A DNA stretch of 64,000 nt from Lepeophtheirus salmonis (taxonomy: Eukaryota; Arthropoda; Copepoda; Siphonostomatoida; Caligidae): the NCBI RefSeq assembly GCF_016086655.4, contig NC_052136.2:10106001-10170000 (forward strand). The letters run 5' to 3'. Below, piece by piece: positions 48,300-60,573 of this stretch. Position 1 is the first letter of the stretch; every line of letters begins with the position of its first letter. The position numbers were made by a program, and so were the translations under genes. The notes beneath the pieces are model-generated. The model had not been told where the DNA came from and searched no databases. It saw only the letters and a program-made list of their open reading frames with translations.

Positions 48300-51290
48300 C
48301 TAAGCATTTAAGGGTTGAGTAGAACTTACATAACCATTGTAGGAAAAATCGAACAATGTCTGCGGCGTATTTCCATTCTCTATCCTCGTAACGGGGGAAC
48401 CTTAAGGAAAAGGCTGCCTATCTTGCTACAGATGCAATGAAAATTTTCCTCAAAGATTGAAAGCTTATTGGACACTCAGAAGTGAGGTAGTTAGCTATAT
48501 ATGATGTAGCACTAACTAAAGTAAAGCAGACAACCCTAGTTTCTGGTGTGATCTTTTCCTGCCCTTTGGGCATTCCAAAAAGTATGTGGGCAAACGAGTA
48601 CTGGCGAAGGTAGTCACTCAAATTTAAAAAAAAATCAATATTCAAATCACAGACCAGATAATGCCAGGCATCTTGAAAATGCATGGACGACTGAGTTAAA
48701 ATTCTTTCCACAGGCCTTACAGGGAGAGTTGAAGTAAATACAGCCTTTCATAATTTGGAACTGATACGTAAATTTCCTATCTTCCTTGACAAAAGTGAGG
48801 GACTCCATTATTACCTTTTCCCATTTTTGCGGCAGGCAGGTCAAGAAGATCAATATATGTTTGACAAATTATTTGCATCATGTTCTAAGGGAGTCTGAAG
48901 TAACATCTTTAAATACCAATGTATAGGGGATTTGTGAAGAGGCTTTTAGTAGAGGATAATAAAATATTCGTGACTTAACACTTCACTCTTGTATTGTAAC
49001 CATATCATGAATAATTAACATTTCTTTGGGAAGAGCCTCAATCTCGAGACTAATTGGGCTATCAAAAGGTCCAAAGAACGCCTTCTTTTTTGAAAACTGA
49101 CGAGTACTTTCCACAGTAGAAGCCAAGTCATATGTCATAGAAGCATTTCAAAGATTTTACTATTAGAAATGTCAGAAGGTCATTTCTTTTTCTGAGTTGC
49201 AGATACATCAATTATAATCTTCATGTATATTTTAGGTAAAACATGACGTAACTGAATTAGCCCTCTCCCAAGTTGTCTCCTTGGCCTTTTTAGAGCCTGA
49301 ATATAAAATCGGTGAAATAACTTCTGTAGCCACACTTCTTCAGCTTTGATCGTCCAATTGCCCAATCTTGGCAACGTGTTAGCTAAATGAAGCACTGAAG
49401 GAACCAACTTTACGTTGTACAAGTTGACGAGTCGCGTTTGCAAGTTCTCCTCCATTCAGCTATCCTAAGGTTTATAAACATTTCTAAATAGTTTTTACTT
49501 GAAACAGACTTTCTATGTCTTTCCCAATCAATTCCAAGAATCTTAATTTTATCCTTAACCGAGCACCTCTGAATTTTAGAATCCTTCCCAGGAGTCCACT
49601 TCCCCAATGGGAGGATTGCTCTTTTCTTTTTATTTAAATCCAAACCAGAGAATTTATTGTACATTGAGAAGAACGAAAGTAAAATTTCAATCCTCTTCTT
49701 CAACTGTAATTCCGAATTCCCTTCCACATGAATAGTTATATCATCGGCATATATGTTTAAAAGATATTTTTCTTTTCAAAATTAACTCCAAATCCAGAGT
49801 GCTTGCGCCTAATATCCTGAGCAAATTCGTCAATTGCAGCAATAAACAGAAGGGAAGCCACTGGGCATCCCTGTCTGCTGCTCCTGTTAAAAGAATTGGA
49901 GCCCTTTCAAGACCTTCCAAGGTGATTGTAGAGGTCCCATTTAATAACACTGCCCTCACTGGATTAAAAAACGAGTGGGCAGTAATTGTTTGACAGGATA
50001 AAGGATTTGTCGACGATAAATATAATGAAACGCCTTACTGAAACCAATTGCAATAATAGCACTAAACATATTATTCGAACCCAATGATTCTATCGTACAT
50101 TTAATGTTGCATGATAAATCTGAATACTTCCTGTTTCTTAAAAAGTCTATCTGATAGTCTCCGATCCTTTTGTTGAGAATCGGCTCTATTTGCCTGGAAA
50201 TAATACCCGAAAAGACTCTCTATGATTCGTTTAACACTGTTATGGGTCTCCCATCATTGATATGCAAACTATCAACTTTATTTGGTATTAATAGAACTAG
50301 ACCTTTAGAGACTGGCTTTGGCAATTCCCCGAAGTTTTCCATAGATCTACCCACTTTTAACTTTCAGTATATATTCACTTTTTTCTAAATGGAATTTTCG
50401 GAATCCTTATACCAACTAATGATTGGAAAGAATCGTAAAATGCACTAAGGATGTCCTTTGTTTTACATAAAGTCTTTTCATTAGGTATAATTTTGCTTAC
50501 TGATGATGCTGTAATGTTTTCTTTCCTCTTCAAGTTTTTTAATACGCTGAGCGTAGCTATTTTTTTCTAACACATTTTTCTTCAAATCAACTCACGAAAC
50601 TTCTGATCTCCGTTAAATATTAAGTAAGTCTGACGTGTAGATTCTTAAGAAAAGGGGCCCATTATCTAAAATATAATTCACATCTTTTTGAAACTGCATT
50701 ACTGCAGCCCTTGTATCTTTACCATATTTACATGATGATAATTTGATGATCCTATTAAAGTTTTTAGTAGCATGCTTGGCAGAAATATTGAATAAAAAAA
50801 GTCAACTAGTCTAGTTTTCATGGTCCCTTCAAATTCTTCTTCTTCAAGAATCCATTTCAGTATTTCAATACTTCGTGTTCCCATAATGCTGTTGAATTCA
50901 ATTTCAATTATTTGATCAGTATAAATATATGATCAGTACAAGGTTCCGAACGATACTTGGTAGTCTTAATTCTTGACAAAAATGATGGAGAGACGAGAGC
51001 ATGATCCATTCTTGAAGAATATAGCCCCCTGCTCCAGGAAACTGTTTCTTCTGAAGATGAACTCCATCATTACTTTGTTTTGTTATTGTTAAACTTTTCT
51101 CTCTACCATCATCATCCAAAGGAACCACCTCTGGAATTGAAGGAGTTAGAACTATTTCTCCGAATTGTTTTAACCAATCTAACTGAATATTTTTAATCGA
51201 CCGTGGAGAAGAACATTTTTTAAATCTTTTAAGTTCTTCAACCCGCTTAAACGTATTAACCACCGTAATACGTAAGTTGTTTTTTCTCTC
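48300..51290 (-). pseudogene. LINE ORF2 (endonuclease / reverse transcriptase)
   Basis: Endonuclease C-terminal part: 'SSRMDHALVSPSFLSRIKT' then 'YRSEPCTDH' (51020-50920), the family's SRIDYxLVS...SDH block. Reverse transcriptase: 'LPKPVSKGLVLLIPNKVDSL' and 'INDGRPITVLN' (50340-50230); motif A as 'AIIAIGFSKAFHYIY' (50065-50014), where the catalytic Asp of DFxKAF is Gly; motif B 'RQGCPVASLLFIAAID' (49890-49840); motif C YADD intact at 49737-49751. Then 'FSGLDLNKKKRAILPLGKW' and a long connection domain. C-terminus 'CKACGKNFNSVVHAFSRC' (48668-48721) is the zinc-like cluster. Stops and frameshifts throughout, so inactive. Confidence 0.8.
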
Positions 51291-51519
51291 CTATTAATGG
51301 ATAACTTATCAATGCCTTTCAATTTTAAAGCTACCTCTTCTTCATTCCATCAGCATTTTCCAACATCATTTTTTTCACTCTCTTCAAATCTTCTATTTTG
51401 TCTCTCACATCAATTGGGAAAATTGAATAAAAACAAGCCAGTCAAACACCAAATTTTGGGTTAGCGCCCACAACTTTGTGTTCTTTAAACTCAAAGAATA
51501 AAGCTAAATTATATAGATA

Positions 51520-51770
51520 AATATGTTTTATCATGTCTTAGCGAAAAACTTTTCCATCCTTGTCCTCAATAAGAACAACAAAAGTTTCCCATTTAAAGTC
51601 CCCATTCATATTTATACTCTCATTAACTTTATGATCATAGTTACCACTCCTTGCAGTGACATGGGAATACAATTTCTTAACAAGATCATCTGGGGGACGA
51701 TCAGTTGCGTTTTCCTCCGAAGAAGATATCTCGTAGAAGAGAAGACAGGGTGATTATAAAAAAAACAAAA
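51520..51770 (-). pseudogene. LINE ORF1-like fragment
   Basis: On the minus strand 'DDLVKKLYSHVTARSG', 'SINMNGDFKWETFVVLIEDK' and 'LYNLALFFEFKEHKVVGANP' read in sequence with one stop. Position just upstream of the endonuclease suggests an ORF1 or linker remnant; no zinc knuckle is visible. The 76-codon plus frame over the same bases is its shadow. Confidence 0.4.
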
Positions 51771-52752
51771 TCAAATCTCTATGATAATCAGAATCCTCAA
51801 GAATAGATTCCAACGAAAAAAAGGTAAAAGATATTACTGAAGATCCAAGCCTTTTGATAAAAACACCCTCAGTACACTTATAATCACTTATTTGTAAACA
51901 AAAATGTAATTAAAATCCCTATACACAGAAACTAAATTAAATCAAGAGACAGGGGACGAAGCGCTCCCTGACACTTGACATACATAAACTCTCCCTTGAC
52001 TGATTTAAATTCTTATTTAAATGTTGTTTTTTTATTTTCCATTATAATTTGTTTATTATTTTGTTGTTTATGTTAATCCTTTTAGTATAGTTTTAAAATT
52101 ATACTGTAAAAATGAACTTAGATGTTTTGGATATCACAATTAATGAAGTATAGAATGCCATATGGCAAAAAAAAAAAAATTTTAAATACAGCAATGGCTC
52201 CTTAAAAAATCTTGTATTGTATTGAAATCCATGTTATTGTCTTTGTTGAGAAAGGTTTTACTCACTAACTTGAAGGATTCGTGTTTTATTTGGTTCGACT
52301 TATTAATAAGCAAGGATCTTAATGAACTTCCCTGAAGTAGTGCCTTTTTTATTTTCATTATTAAGAGAAGAAGTAAAATTTAATGACGTCACTGTTGCTA
52401 CACATAACACCCTTTCCTATACAATTAAAAAATAATTATTTTAAAATCCAGGCTTAACTCATTGTAAGGCAACACAAATTTATATTAATAAAGGACTTTG
52501 GCAAAAAGTATAAAAACCAAAAATATTATTGAACTTATATTGATATTAATATCTATAAAAGGAAATTATTTCCAATACTTTTTTCGATTGTTATGAAACT
52601 TGACGATATCCTTGCATGATACTTTATATAATAATAAAATCAATTTCAAACTAGTTATTTAAAAAGACTAACATTAATTTGTATAGAGTATATTTTAATA
52701 ATAATGAACTATCGGTATGTAAGCTTATATTAACATGCTTTATGTATATTCT
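51771..52752. other. Spacer, no gene seen
   Basis: AT-rich; no open frame of note. Confidence 0.35.
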
Positions 52753-53885
52753 CTAGTTTGCCATTTTATTACATAATATAAGAGTGGTAAATTGCACATA
52801 TATTGCTTGCTTACACGAATGAAAAACCATCTTCCCATTGCAACATACTTTTTTTCTAAGGTCCAAATATTTCCTTAAGTTTAGTGGAAATTTTAACCTC
52901 CTTGTAAACCCCATCTCATCGAAACAAAGGACCACCATACGCTCTTGATATTGTTCTGAAATACTCATTTTTTTTATAGAGAGAATTTTGATGCTATCTT
53001 CGAGGAAGCCAGGTTCACACTTAAAATCTTGTATAAAGATTTCTTGATTCTGGCGACTGGGAAATAGAAGTAGTTTCCTGGAACGTAAATATACAAAGGT
53101 TCGATGATTAATGCTTCCTAATATGAGTGCAGTGGTTACATTCTTTTTTGAGTATCCTCGATTGAAATTGTTTAAGGGACCTATAATTTTTTTATTTGGA
53201 TTTTGGAGTGGCTCTTTTCTAGGATGGCCCTTATTAAATTTTGTTTCAACTTCTTTGAGTTTAGTAACTTAAACTTGGTTATGTACCGAAACAATTCCCT
53301 TTTCGTCAAAGAAAGATCTTTTTACTATTTTTTGCATTTTTGCTCCTAAAACAAAGGCCCATTTGCCTTCTCACACTCAACTCCTGTTTCGAATTTATGA
53401 ACGTGAATCTGAGTGTTTTGTATCTTGGTTAAATGCACTTGTTGGGACTGAGTGATGTCGCTACAAATTTCCCTGAGCCCTTCATTTTCAGTCTCTGTTT
53501 CCGAGTCCATGCTGGTTTTCTGGACCATATTTGCTTTTGCTTAGTTTTTGCACAAGCTCTTTCCTTTCGCGAGTTTCCTAACGAATGTCTCGTCAGGATT
53601 TAGGTTCATCTGAACTGAGAGAAGCAAAGGCAATATGGAGTTAGGGAACTGCATCAATTTATAATTTATTCCTTGTCTTTAAGTCAAGAAGCTCAACCTG
53701 GAAATTCCGCTCAAAATCATTGGATGTAAAATGCTTATAGGAAATCTTGGAATTCTTAATATTAATTGGGTCTGTTCTCCTGCAGAATGAGATCCGAAGC
53801 CGCTGGAGCATCAAATTTTTCTTAGGAAAGGCAAAATACTGAGCATCCCATGAATTGGGACGGTAAGGAATGGCACAAACACGAT
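52753..53885 (-). pseudogene. P-element / THAP9-like transposase, N-terminal half
   Basis: From 53885 on the minus strand: 'VCAIPYRPNSWDAQYFAFPK' starts a THAP finger (first Cys kept, second replaced by Tyr). 'KISYKHFTSNDF' is the vCxxHFxxxDF block with Cys lost, and 'DAVP' follows. A polar, Glu-rich linker occupies 53346-53528. 'HRTFVYLRSRKLLLFPS' (53115-53065) is the P-type YxYLRxxxxLPLPS segment. 'EPGFLEDSIKILS' follows, and an intact 71-codon frame (52753-52968) holds 'RMVVLCFDEMGF', the DEM motif with the first RNase-H-fold Asp, and 'HSCKQAIYVQF' (usually WKQPI). The rest of the catalytic domain and GTP-binding insertion are missing downstream. Frameshifts and stops throughout. Confidence 0.75.
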
Positions 53886-54459
53886 ATTATCATTCAGGTA
53901 GTTGTATTATTTTAGCGACAAGATGGCGCTAGTCTCTATAATTTTGTTGACAAACGAATATATTTAAACAATGTTCATGCCCCATTGTAATTCACACTCA
54001 ATTTGGAGAAAAATAAGTCAAGCTTTCCTTTATGTTGATGGGTGCATACACTTTTATTTTTTGTTTGTTTTCGTATATAATTTTGCATATATTTAAAACA
54101 TTAAAAAGATATGCAAATGAGCTATTTGTATGTGTTTAAATATTTTAGGATCAACTATTTATTTCTTTGTATATATATAATGAGAATGTTCAATGCAATA
54201 TGTATGAAAACATAATTTTTAAGTGCAATAAGAAGTGATATATATTGTATTCTATAATTGAATTTTATAATGAATTAATAAAATAAAGAATAAAGTGATT
54301 TTCAATGTAATGTGTAAAAATGGTCAAATTTCTTAAAACATTTCTTATACGATTGTTTCCATTCAACTTCCTTTTCCACTTCATAACATAGCTACTAATA
54401 GAAAAATAGCATATACTTGGTAAAAAAAAAGGAAAAGGTCCCTCTCAAAATGATTATGG
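53886..54459. other. Spacer, no gene seen
   Basis: AT-rich and unassigned, with 'gcgacaagatggcgctagtc' near 53918. Confidence 0.35.
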
Positions 54460-55115
54460 ACAAAATTGTAGAGGAAATATCGTTGTGGGGTACAACTATG
54501 TTGTACATTATCATTGTGAGAAAATATTGTTATAAGTTATAGAGTAATATTATGGTAAAGCAAAATTATTTTAAACAATATTATCGTGAGGAGTTTCATT
54601 GCAATTATATTATATATACAGGCAATCAAACTATTGAATGATTAAAAAAAATCCACCGCAGCTGCTTCCCTGAATATCATGGCACCTTTCGAATATCCAA
54701 CAATACATCTCGTCCCTAATTTGTACAGGTAAAGTTCTGGCCTTATGCCCTATACACCTCATCCTTCGGGTTGGGCAGGTGAACTGCTTGGTCCTGAGGT
54801 AAGTTAAATTTATATGCCTTAGCTTCCCTGAGAATCATGGAACCTTTATAATAACCCAAAATACACCCCGGCGCTCAGGTTTTCGAGGTGAAGTGATGAC
54901 ACTCCACCACTGCAATGAAATTACACAAAATAATATTGTCTTGATATGAAATAACTCATTATCAAATTCTATCAATGATGTTGCTTCACGATTATATTAC
55001 TCACAACAGTTTTGTATCAAAATAATAATGGACAGCACAATTTTAACAGGCAACGATATTGCCCCAACAATTTTATTAGCCAACCTTATTAACAAAATCA
55101 TTTTACACGACACAC
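54460..55115 (+). repeat. Mosaic repeat, copy B
   Basis: Three parts: an irregular array of 'atattatcgtgag' / 'cattgtgag' motifs (54470-54610); a core with two good copies (54664-54735, 54826-54900) and one partial copy (54740-54795) of a unit containing 'cttccctga', 'atcatgg', 'acctt', 'aatacacc' and 'caggt', then 'gtgaa'; and a second array in the opposite sense (54915-55110: gatgttgcttcacgattata, ggcaacgatattgcccca). It shares core and array with 22240-22650 but has arrays on both sides. No coding frame. Confidence 0.6.
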
Positions 55116-55394
55116 GAAAGACATAGTTCATTTTGATTCTGAACTTCCAGTGATTTGAAACACTTTTTTTATATATCTATTTAAGCCATAGTATCTCAAA
55201 TGCCCATAAACACCTTTAAGAAACAAAACATTGGTTTAGCCTTTATACCTTTTTTAAATCCTATTTTTAAAGAATAATTACAATTATGAGCCACTTTTAG
55301 ACGTGAAAGAGCATCATGATATATGCAAATCTTAAATAAAAAAGTTGATAAAATGATTATGTCGTCCACTTCCCAAATAGCTGATGGTAGAAAA
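55116..55394. other. Spacer between repeat and LINE fragment
   Basis: A 78-codon minus frame (55196-55432) runs through here without family features; nothing else seen. Confidence 0.35.
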
Positions 55395-56045
55395 TTCCAA
55401 TAACCACAGGCATTTTGTTTTTCAGCTCTCAATGTAAAGATTGTGGTAAATTAATCAACCCTTTAAGACACGCTTTTTCTGAATTACCACAATTACATAT
55501 TCTGAGATCATTTATTAGTTTAAACCTGACGAGTCTGAAGGACCATAACGTTAGATTAATTACGGCGATAATTCTATTCGGCGTGTCATCAAAAAATAAA
55601 GAAAGTAATTTTAATGCTAGGTCGATAGGGGATGTTAGAAGCTACCTGACAAAGAATATGACTGGAGGAAAATCAGCGGTCGCGGAGAAAATTCGGGCTT
55701 TTTAATTTTGGCAGAGGTAAGATATGGTGTGTTCTAATTGAATATGCCTAGGACAATTGAGAGTGCTTGTGACTGTGACTTGGATGTCATTAGATATCAT
55801 TCATCAAACACATCAAGACATTTTTGGACTTTGCAGAAATTCATAAGCTTCTTAGAAAGAGTAATAAAAATTGATTTTTGATGCTAATGTTATTAGATTA
55901 GATATTGAATTATTTTTTTATTTGTTAGCCTTAATTTGTTAAAGACATTTTAAACTATAATGTTTATTTATATTTTATAAATGCATCTTCACTGGAGAAT
56001 TTTAGATTAATATATTCTTTATACATTATTTGCTGTCTCAATAAA
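55395..56045 (+). mobile_element. 5'-truncated LINE, ORF2 C-terminus and 3' region
   Basis: The 96-codon frame at 55415-55705 begins 'FFSSQCKDCGKLINPLRHAF'. It aligns with 'YFNSPCKACGKNFNSVVHAF' of the LINE at 48.7 kb, and both continue into 'HILFG' / 'IILFG'. Downstream 'ttttaaactataatgtttat' (55950-55969) matches the 3' region of that LINE and of the 4.1-kb copy. The fragment therefore starts within ORF2 and ends near 'caataaaggttataaaaatt' (56040), with no long poly(A) left. Five-prime truncation is usual for target-primed reverse transcription. Confidence 0.7.
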
Positions 56046-56514
56046 GGTTATAAAAATTATTAGTATGAAGGATCTTATTTCCGAGCTAATATTTTATTTG
56101 CCTGATATGGCAGCTAAAATTAATTAATTAACATTTTATAACAACTTTTAAAAAAATTGATTAAAAAAATATTGACCTTAAGACAGGGTGAGCAATAAAA
56201 CTTCCTTTTTCTAAAAGGAAGTGAAATAAGTTCTGTTTTACACAGTTTTGAAAATCATATCAGATAGGTGACATCCATACACTAAATAAACTGAACACAG
56301 TTCTTTTAATACCCGGTGATTATTTTTATTTTTTTTTATTTTTTTTCTTTTGTCTCTATTTAAATAAATTTTTTTGAAAGGTTTTAGACGGATAATTAAA
56401 CTCAACAAAAAAATACAAAAAAAACATATTTTATTTTATAGTTGTAGATAATTAGTTGATTAAATAATTATGTATTGGCGAGATTGAAAGGTCCTAAGAA
56501 TGTTCTTTTTTAGG
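56046..56514. other. Spacer, no gene seen
   Basis: AT-rich, with T-rich runs at 56325-56350. Confidence 0.35.
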
Positions 56515-56740
56515 AATAAATCCAGTTTCAATAACTCAATTAGAACAAATTTCACTACTTTAGAATTTCTAAATGACAAAGATTTAATGGAACTAATTTT
56601 AGGTCTCTATCATCCTTATATGTGGAGTTATTTCCGTTCAAAGAGTGCTGCAAATTTCAAAATTTGAAAAGCAACTGAAAAAATCGTTTGTTGTATATTT
56701 GAAATTGAAGTAAATACTTTATTTTCATAAATTGCACGAA
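56515..56740 (+). repeat. Dispersed repeat pair, copy 2
   Basis: 'aaatccagtttcaataactc', 'gttcaaagagtgctgcaaat', 'ttcaaaatttgaaaagcaac' and 'ttgtatatttgaaattgaag' match the order of blocks at 44120-44340. Non-coding. Confidence 0.5.
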
Positions 56741-57364
56741 TAAACTCAAAAGCTAAATTGTAAATAGTTTTAGTTTTATAAGGCATTTTGTCAAATCATT
56801 TTTTGGAATATTTATTTTCAAAGGCAACCGCACGTTCCCCACAAAGATATTCTCGTATAAATTATTTGAAATTAGTTGGTTTTTTATGTTCATTTTAATT
56901 GATCAGATAGAGCTTTACTGTATAAGTATAGGAAAACGTTATAGTATTACAATGACTCCATCTGACTTAGCAATTGCCTTTGAAGTCTATTTACATAAAG
57001 TATATTTTGTTCTAAATATCCAAACTATTCACATTGAGTTTCTCGAGAGTGTTGTTCATAGACCTAGTATTTTTAATTTTTTCCCCCGGAGAACTGCAAA
57101 AGTTATGATGATGATCTCATAAACATGTTTGAACCCAAAACTCAACCCACAGACCATTTAATTGCATTTGTATCTACAAGGAGCTCATAAGGTTAATACC
57201 CATTATTAGTTTTTTTACTAACTTTTAGGAATGGATATAAAAAACAAACATTAAGAAATAAGTTTATAAGTCAAGCAATCTTTCATCATATTATACTTAA
57301 TTATAAGTGTGAACATATATTGACAGTGATTACTTAAATTATCTACAGTTGTAAAAATTTGGCC
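56741..57364. other. Spacer, no gene recognised
   Basis: A 78-codon plus frame (56886-57122) has a protein-like run (LYCISIGKRYSITMTPSDLA) but no family I recognise. Confidence 0.3.
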
Positions 57365-57665
57365 AGCTGGTATATAAAAAAATGAAATTGAAAATTTAAT
57401 GTGGTCACCCTGACAATTTGAAGAATGTTTGGTAGGAGAGCAGTTGAATTATGACGTTTCTTTATATTTGTTCCTTATCTAGCAAGGATAAGTAAGAATT
57501 AATACAATGTCGATCCTTAATTCTACTCCAAGTACAACGAGAATTTATATACATATATAACTCCGCAAAAAATCATCAGTGTCTACCATAAACAAGTGAT
57601 TATTTTGTAATGAAGCGCCCTTCTACTTTAGAATAAAAGAATAGTGATATCAGTTTTAAGAAATT
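57365..57665 (+). repeat. Dispersed repeat family R, copy 7
   Basis: 'gaaaatttaatgtggtcacc', 'ctgacaatttgaagaatgtt', 'ggagagcagttgaattatga', 'taagaattaatacaatgtcg', 'atccttaattctactccaag' and 'ataactccgcaaaaaatca', then 'gaataaaagaatagtgatat', follow the family order from head to tail. Together with copy 5 it best defines both ends. Confidence 0.7.
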
Positions 57666-58539
57666 AAAAACACAATGCCCAGCTTATAACTACATAAAGT
57701 ATCCCATTCGTCCAATCCTGTATATTTTTTAAATTATAAACATACCTTCTTTTTTCCCTTCGTTCTTTCACGAACAACAAATATATTTCTCGATCACATG
57801 CTAAAAGACATTCTATCACCCTGCTTCTTTCAAAAAATAATTATTAATCCTTTTTAGTAAACATTATTTTTTAACAATAGTTTATTTAGACACAAACTCA
57901 AAACTACTCTGTTTAAATTTAAAAAAATTTTTAATACTTATTCTATTTTGCACAATTAAATTTCAACTAAAATAATACTATAAAATACTTCTGTGAGTTG
58001 AATATATGAAGAAAAAAATATCTTTTTAAAAAAATTAACTTTTCAAAAAAGTCTCACTTATTTTTAGTCACAAGAATGAGATATGATGAATTTTGTAGAA
58101 TTTGATTCCTTAATTCCAGTATGGCCTTATTTTTTCTGTATGGGCCTCATGATCTTCATAAAAAGGAAATAAAGTTTTTGTTATATTTAAGATTCATAGC
58201 TTTTTTAAGCGTTTGTTTTTAAAGATAGGGATAAACTGTTTGTATATATTTCAAAAACTAATACTAAAAGATTCCAAAACTATTTGTTAAGCATGTTTGC
58301 ATCATGTTTATAAGTCGATTTATCTTTGGCCCAAGTTTAAAATGGTTGGGTTTTATTCAGAAAGTTACAAAATATCACATTTGATAGTTGAACTTCTTAA
58401 ATTTAATTTTTGAAAAAGATCCTCATCAAAAACACTGTATATCGTTGGCCATTTGAGATAAGACTACCATAATATTTCAGGGATAAGTCTTATGTTTTGA
58501 TTGACCTTACAAGAAAAGTCCAAATATTTGGATGCCATA
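57666..58539. other. Spacer, no gene seen
   Basis: AT-rich and unassigned. Confidence 0.35.
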
Positions 58540-58740
58540 GGTAGGAAGAGAAGAAAAGTGGAAGAAAGAGAGAGAAAAAAAAAATGAAGAGGCGGTGGAA
58601 CCGAAAAAAATTAATGTGTTCTTTGATGAGGATCCCAAATTCGGAATCTGGATATATCAATGGAGAACTGGGTATGTTTTGGAAGGAATCTCTTACTCAC
58701 TGCGGGTCTGAAACTAGAGATTTAATCTTTAATCAGTGGT
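58540..58740 (+). repeat. Direct repeat pair, copy 1
   Basis: A purine-rich start (gaagaaagagagagaaaa), then 'gaggatcccaaattcggaat', 'tcaatggagaa' and 'tcttactcactgcgggtctg' correspond to 60625-60870 (ggagagagaaaaaggg, gtaggatcccaaatttagga, gtcaatggagaagag, cctcgctcaccatgggtctg). Same orientation, about 2.1 kb apart. Copy 1 is shorter by an internal loss. Confidence 0.5.
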
Positions 58741-60573
58741 AATGGATGAATGGAAGTGAGCTGATGAAATTGTAAATAACTGCTATTCACTTGATCAATG
58801 TGGAGGAATTTAAGCACTATGGTAAAATGAAAGCTTGATATTGAAAAGCAAAATTTCTGGTCAGGGCTTCTACCTAGTAAGATTAGAGAGTTGGAAAATC
58901 CACTTCGATGACTCGAGAATATCAACTTCTATACTATAGTTGAAGGGAAATAGAGTTTACACGAATGCATACCAAATGACGGATTTTTCAAGGCTTACCA
59001 AAATAATTGCTAATCTGAATTCAAGTTGAGTTTGAGAAAGACTTGAGTCCGGAATCGAATATTATGTACATTTCTAGATATAAGTATTTAGTAGTGCTAT
59101 TGGAATCATTTAATATTTATGAGTAGTGTATAAAGTTATATGTTTATAATATATATGTATCGTTAACATCTACTAACAATTTGACGGGATATAAAATAAA
59201 TTAGAAATAAACAGTCTTCGTATTTATATTTAGTTTTTATACGATGTCGTAATGAAATGAAAACTCTAAGAAGAAAAAAAAACTGATCTTTCATTAAAAA
59301 AATAACTTATAAAAAGAAATATTTCTTATATAATAGTTATTCTAAAGGGAAATAGTTATCAACTTTTTTTTTAAATGATTAAGTTATAAATCGTTAATTT
59401 TCCAAGTCTTAACTTTCTCCACCCTTTCAGAACTTTATTGAATCATAACTTTTTGATTATTATATTTTCTGCAAAGAAAATTAATAGTCTATCGCTAATT
59501 TCCATGGGTTTTTTGTTCTAAAATAATAAATACAAAATTAATGTTAGCAGAATAATATATGAGTATGTTTCAATCTCGAGTCTAACAATGTTTTCTTAAG
59601 GATGATTGGAGCGATAATTGTGCATAGTTGTGTACAGTAACGAATCCCTCTTGTGTTCATAATATCGTCCATTCAGTTTTTTTATCTATTATTTAGTTCG
59701 TTTTGTCTCCGCCTCATTTCTTAACATTTTGTCATTTATCGTTTTTGTTTTACCTTGACTTGGTTTTGTTTTAATTTGAAATTTGACACGCCCTTATAAT
59801 AAAAAGGCAAGTGCAGAAATACAACATGCAAAAAAAAATGTTGGTTTTACACTATTATAATAGTTGAATAAAATATGATCTAGAAGGCGAGCAACATTTT
59901 TTATATTTGGGAATTGAACAATGTATTTTTATTTTCCAATGCTATATCATTATTTTTTAATTTTGAAAAGATAATATCTAAGTATAAAGTAATCACTATT
60001 GCGTGTGATCATGAAAGCTGATGGTTTGTAGGGAATTTACAAGTATAAGTTCTTTGAGGATCGACATCGACAGGAGTTGGATAAAAACATCATGCCAGCT
60101 ATCTTTCAAACTGTCAGGTTCAAACTGTTATTTTTCGTTTTCTTTTATTTTTAAATGCCGGCACGTCATATTTTTATACAATTCTAATAATTATTATATT
60201 GCGTCTTTATATTAACACGCTGCTTTTATTTATCTTGAATTAAGTAAAACTACAAAAAAAAAATAGGTTGGTTTTGTAGTTAAGTTGTTTGTTTAATATA
60301 TTATTTAGAATTAGAAAAAATGAATTATTTAAATATATTTTCAAAGCCTAATGTTAAAAAAATTCTAAACCCAGTTTTTAAATATCTGTATCATGCTCAT
60401 AACTCAAGTTATCTTTGTTTAAAGTTAAAAATGAGGTATGTTTATTCAAAGGCTAATAGCTTTAAGATGAATATATTCAAAAAGTTTAATTTAAAGAAAA
60501 AGAGCCCATTAAAAAACACTCTATATCAATGCTAATTTGAAATAAGGACACGACAATATTTCAAGAACAAAAA
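58741..60573. other. Spacer, no gene seen
   Basis: AT-rich. A short stretch at 58990-59060 has gagt/gactt motifs resembling those around 34.2-34.6 kb. No coding sequence recognised. Confidence 0.35.

Larger units (their letters stand above)
48050..51770 (-). mobile_element. LINE (non-LTR retrotransposon), near full-length ORF2
   Basis: Minus strand from about 51770: an ORF1-like tail, endonuclease, reverse transcriptase with YADD box, C-terminal Cys/His cluster, then an AT-rich 3' region with the ttttaaactataacgttta motif (48090-48110). The fragments at 55.4-56.0 kb and 4.1-4.3 kb match this 3' part, so at least three insertions of one family are present. The + strand LINE at 30 kb has the same architecture, but I could not match its 3' end. 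Confidence 0.8.

Noticed and set aside
49799..49993. 64-codon plus-strand frame
   Set aside because: Lies opposite the reverse transcriptase motif A-C region of the minus-strand LINE.
51523..51753. 76-codon plus-strand frame
   Set aside because: The minus strand over the same bases reads as a LINE ORF1-like fragment in line with the adjoining endonuclease, so this is a shadow.
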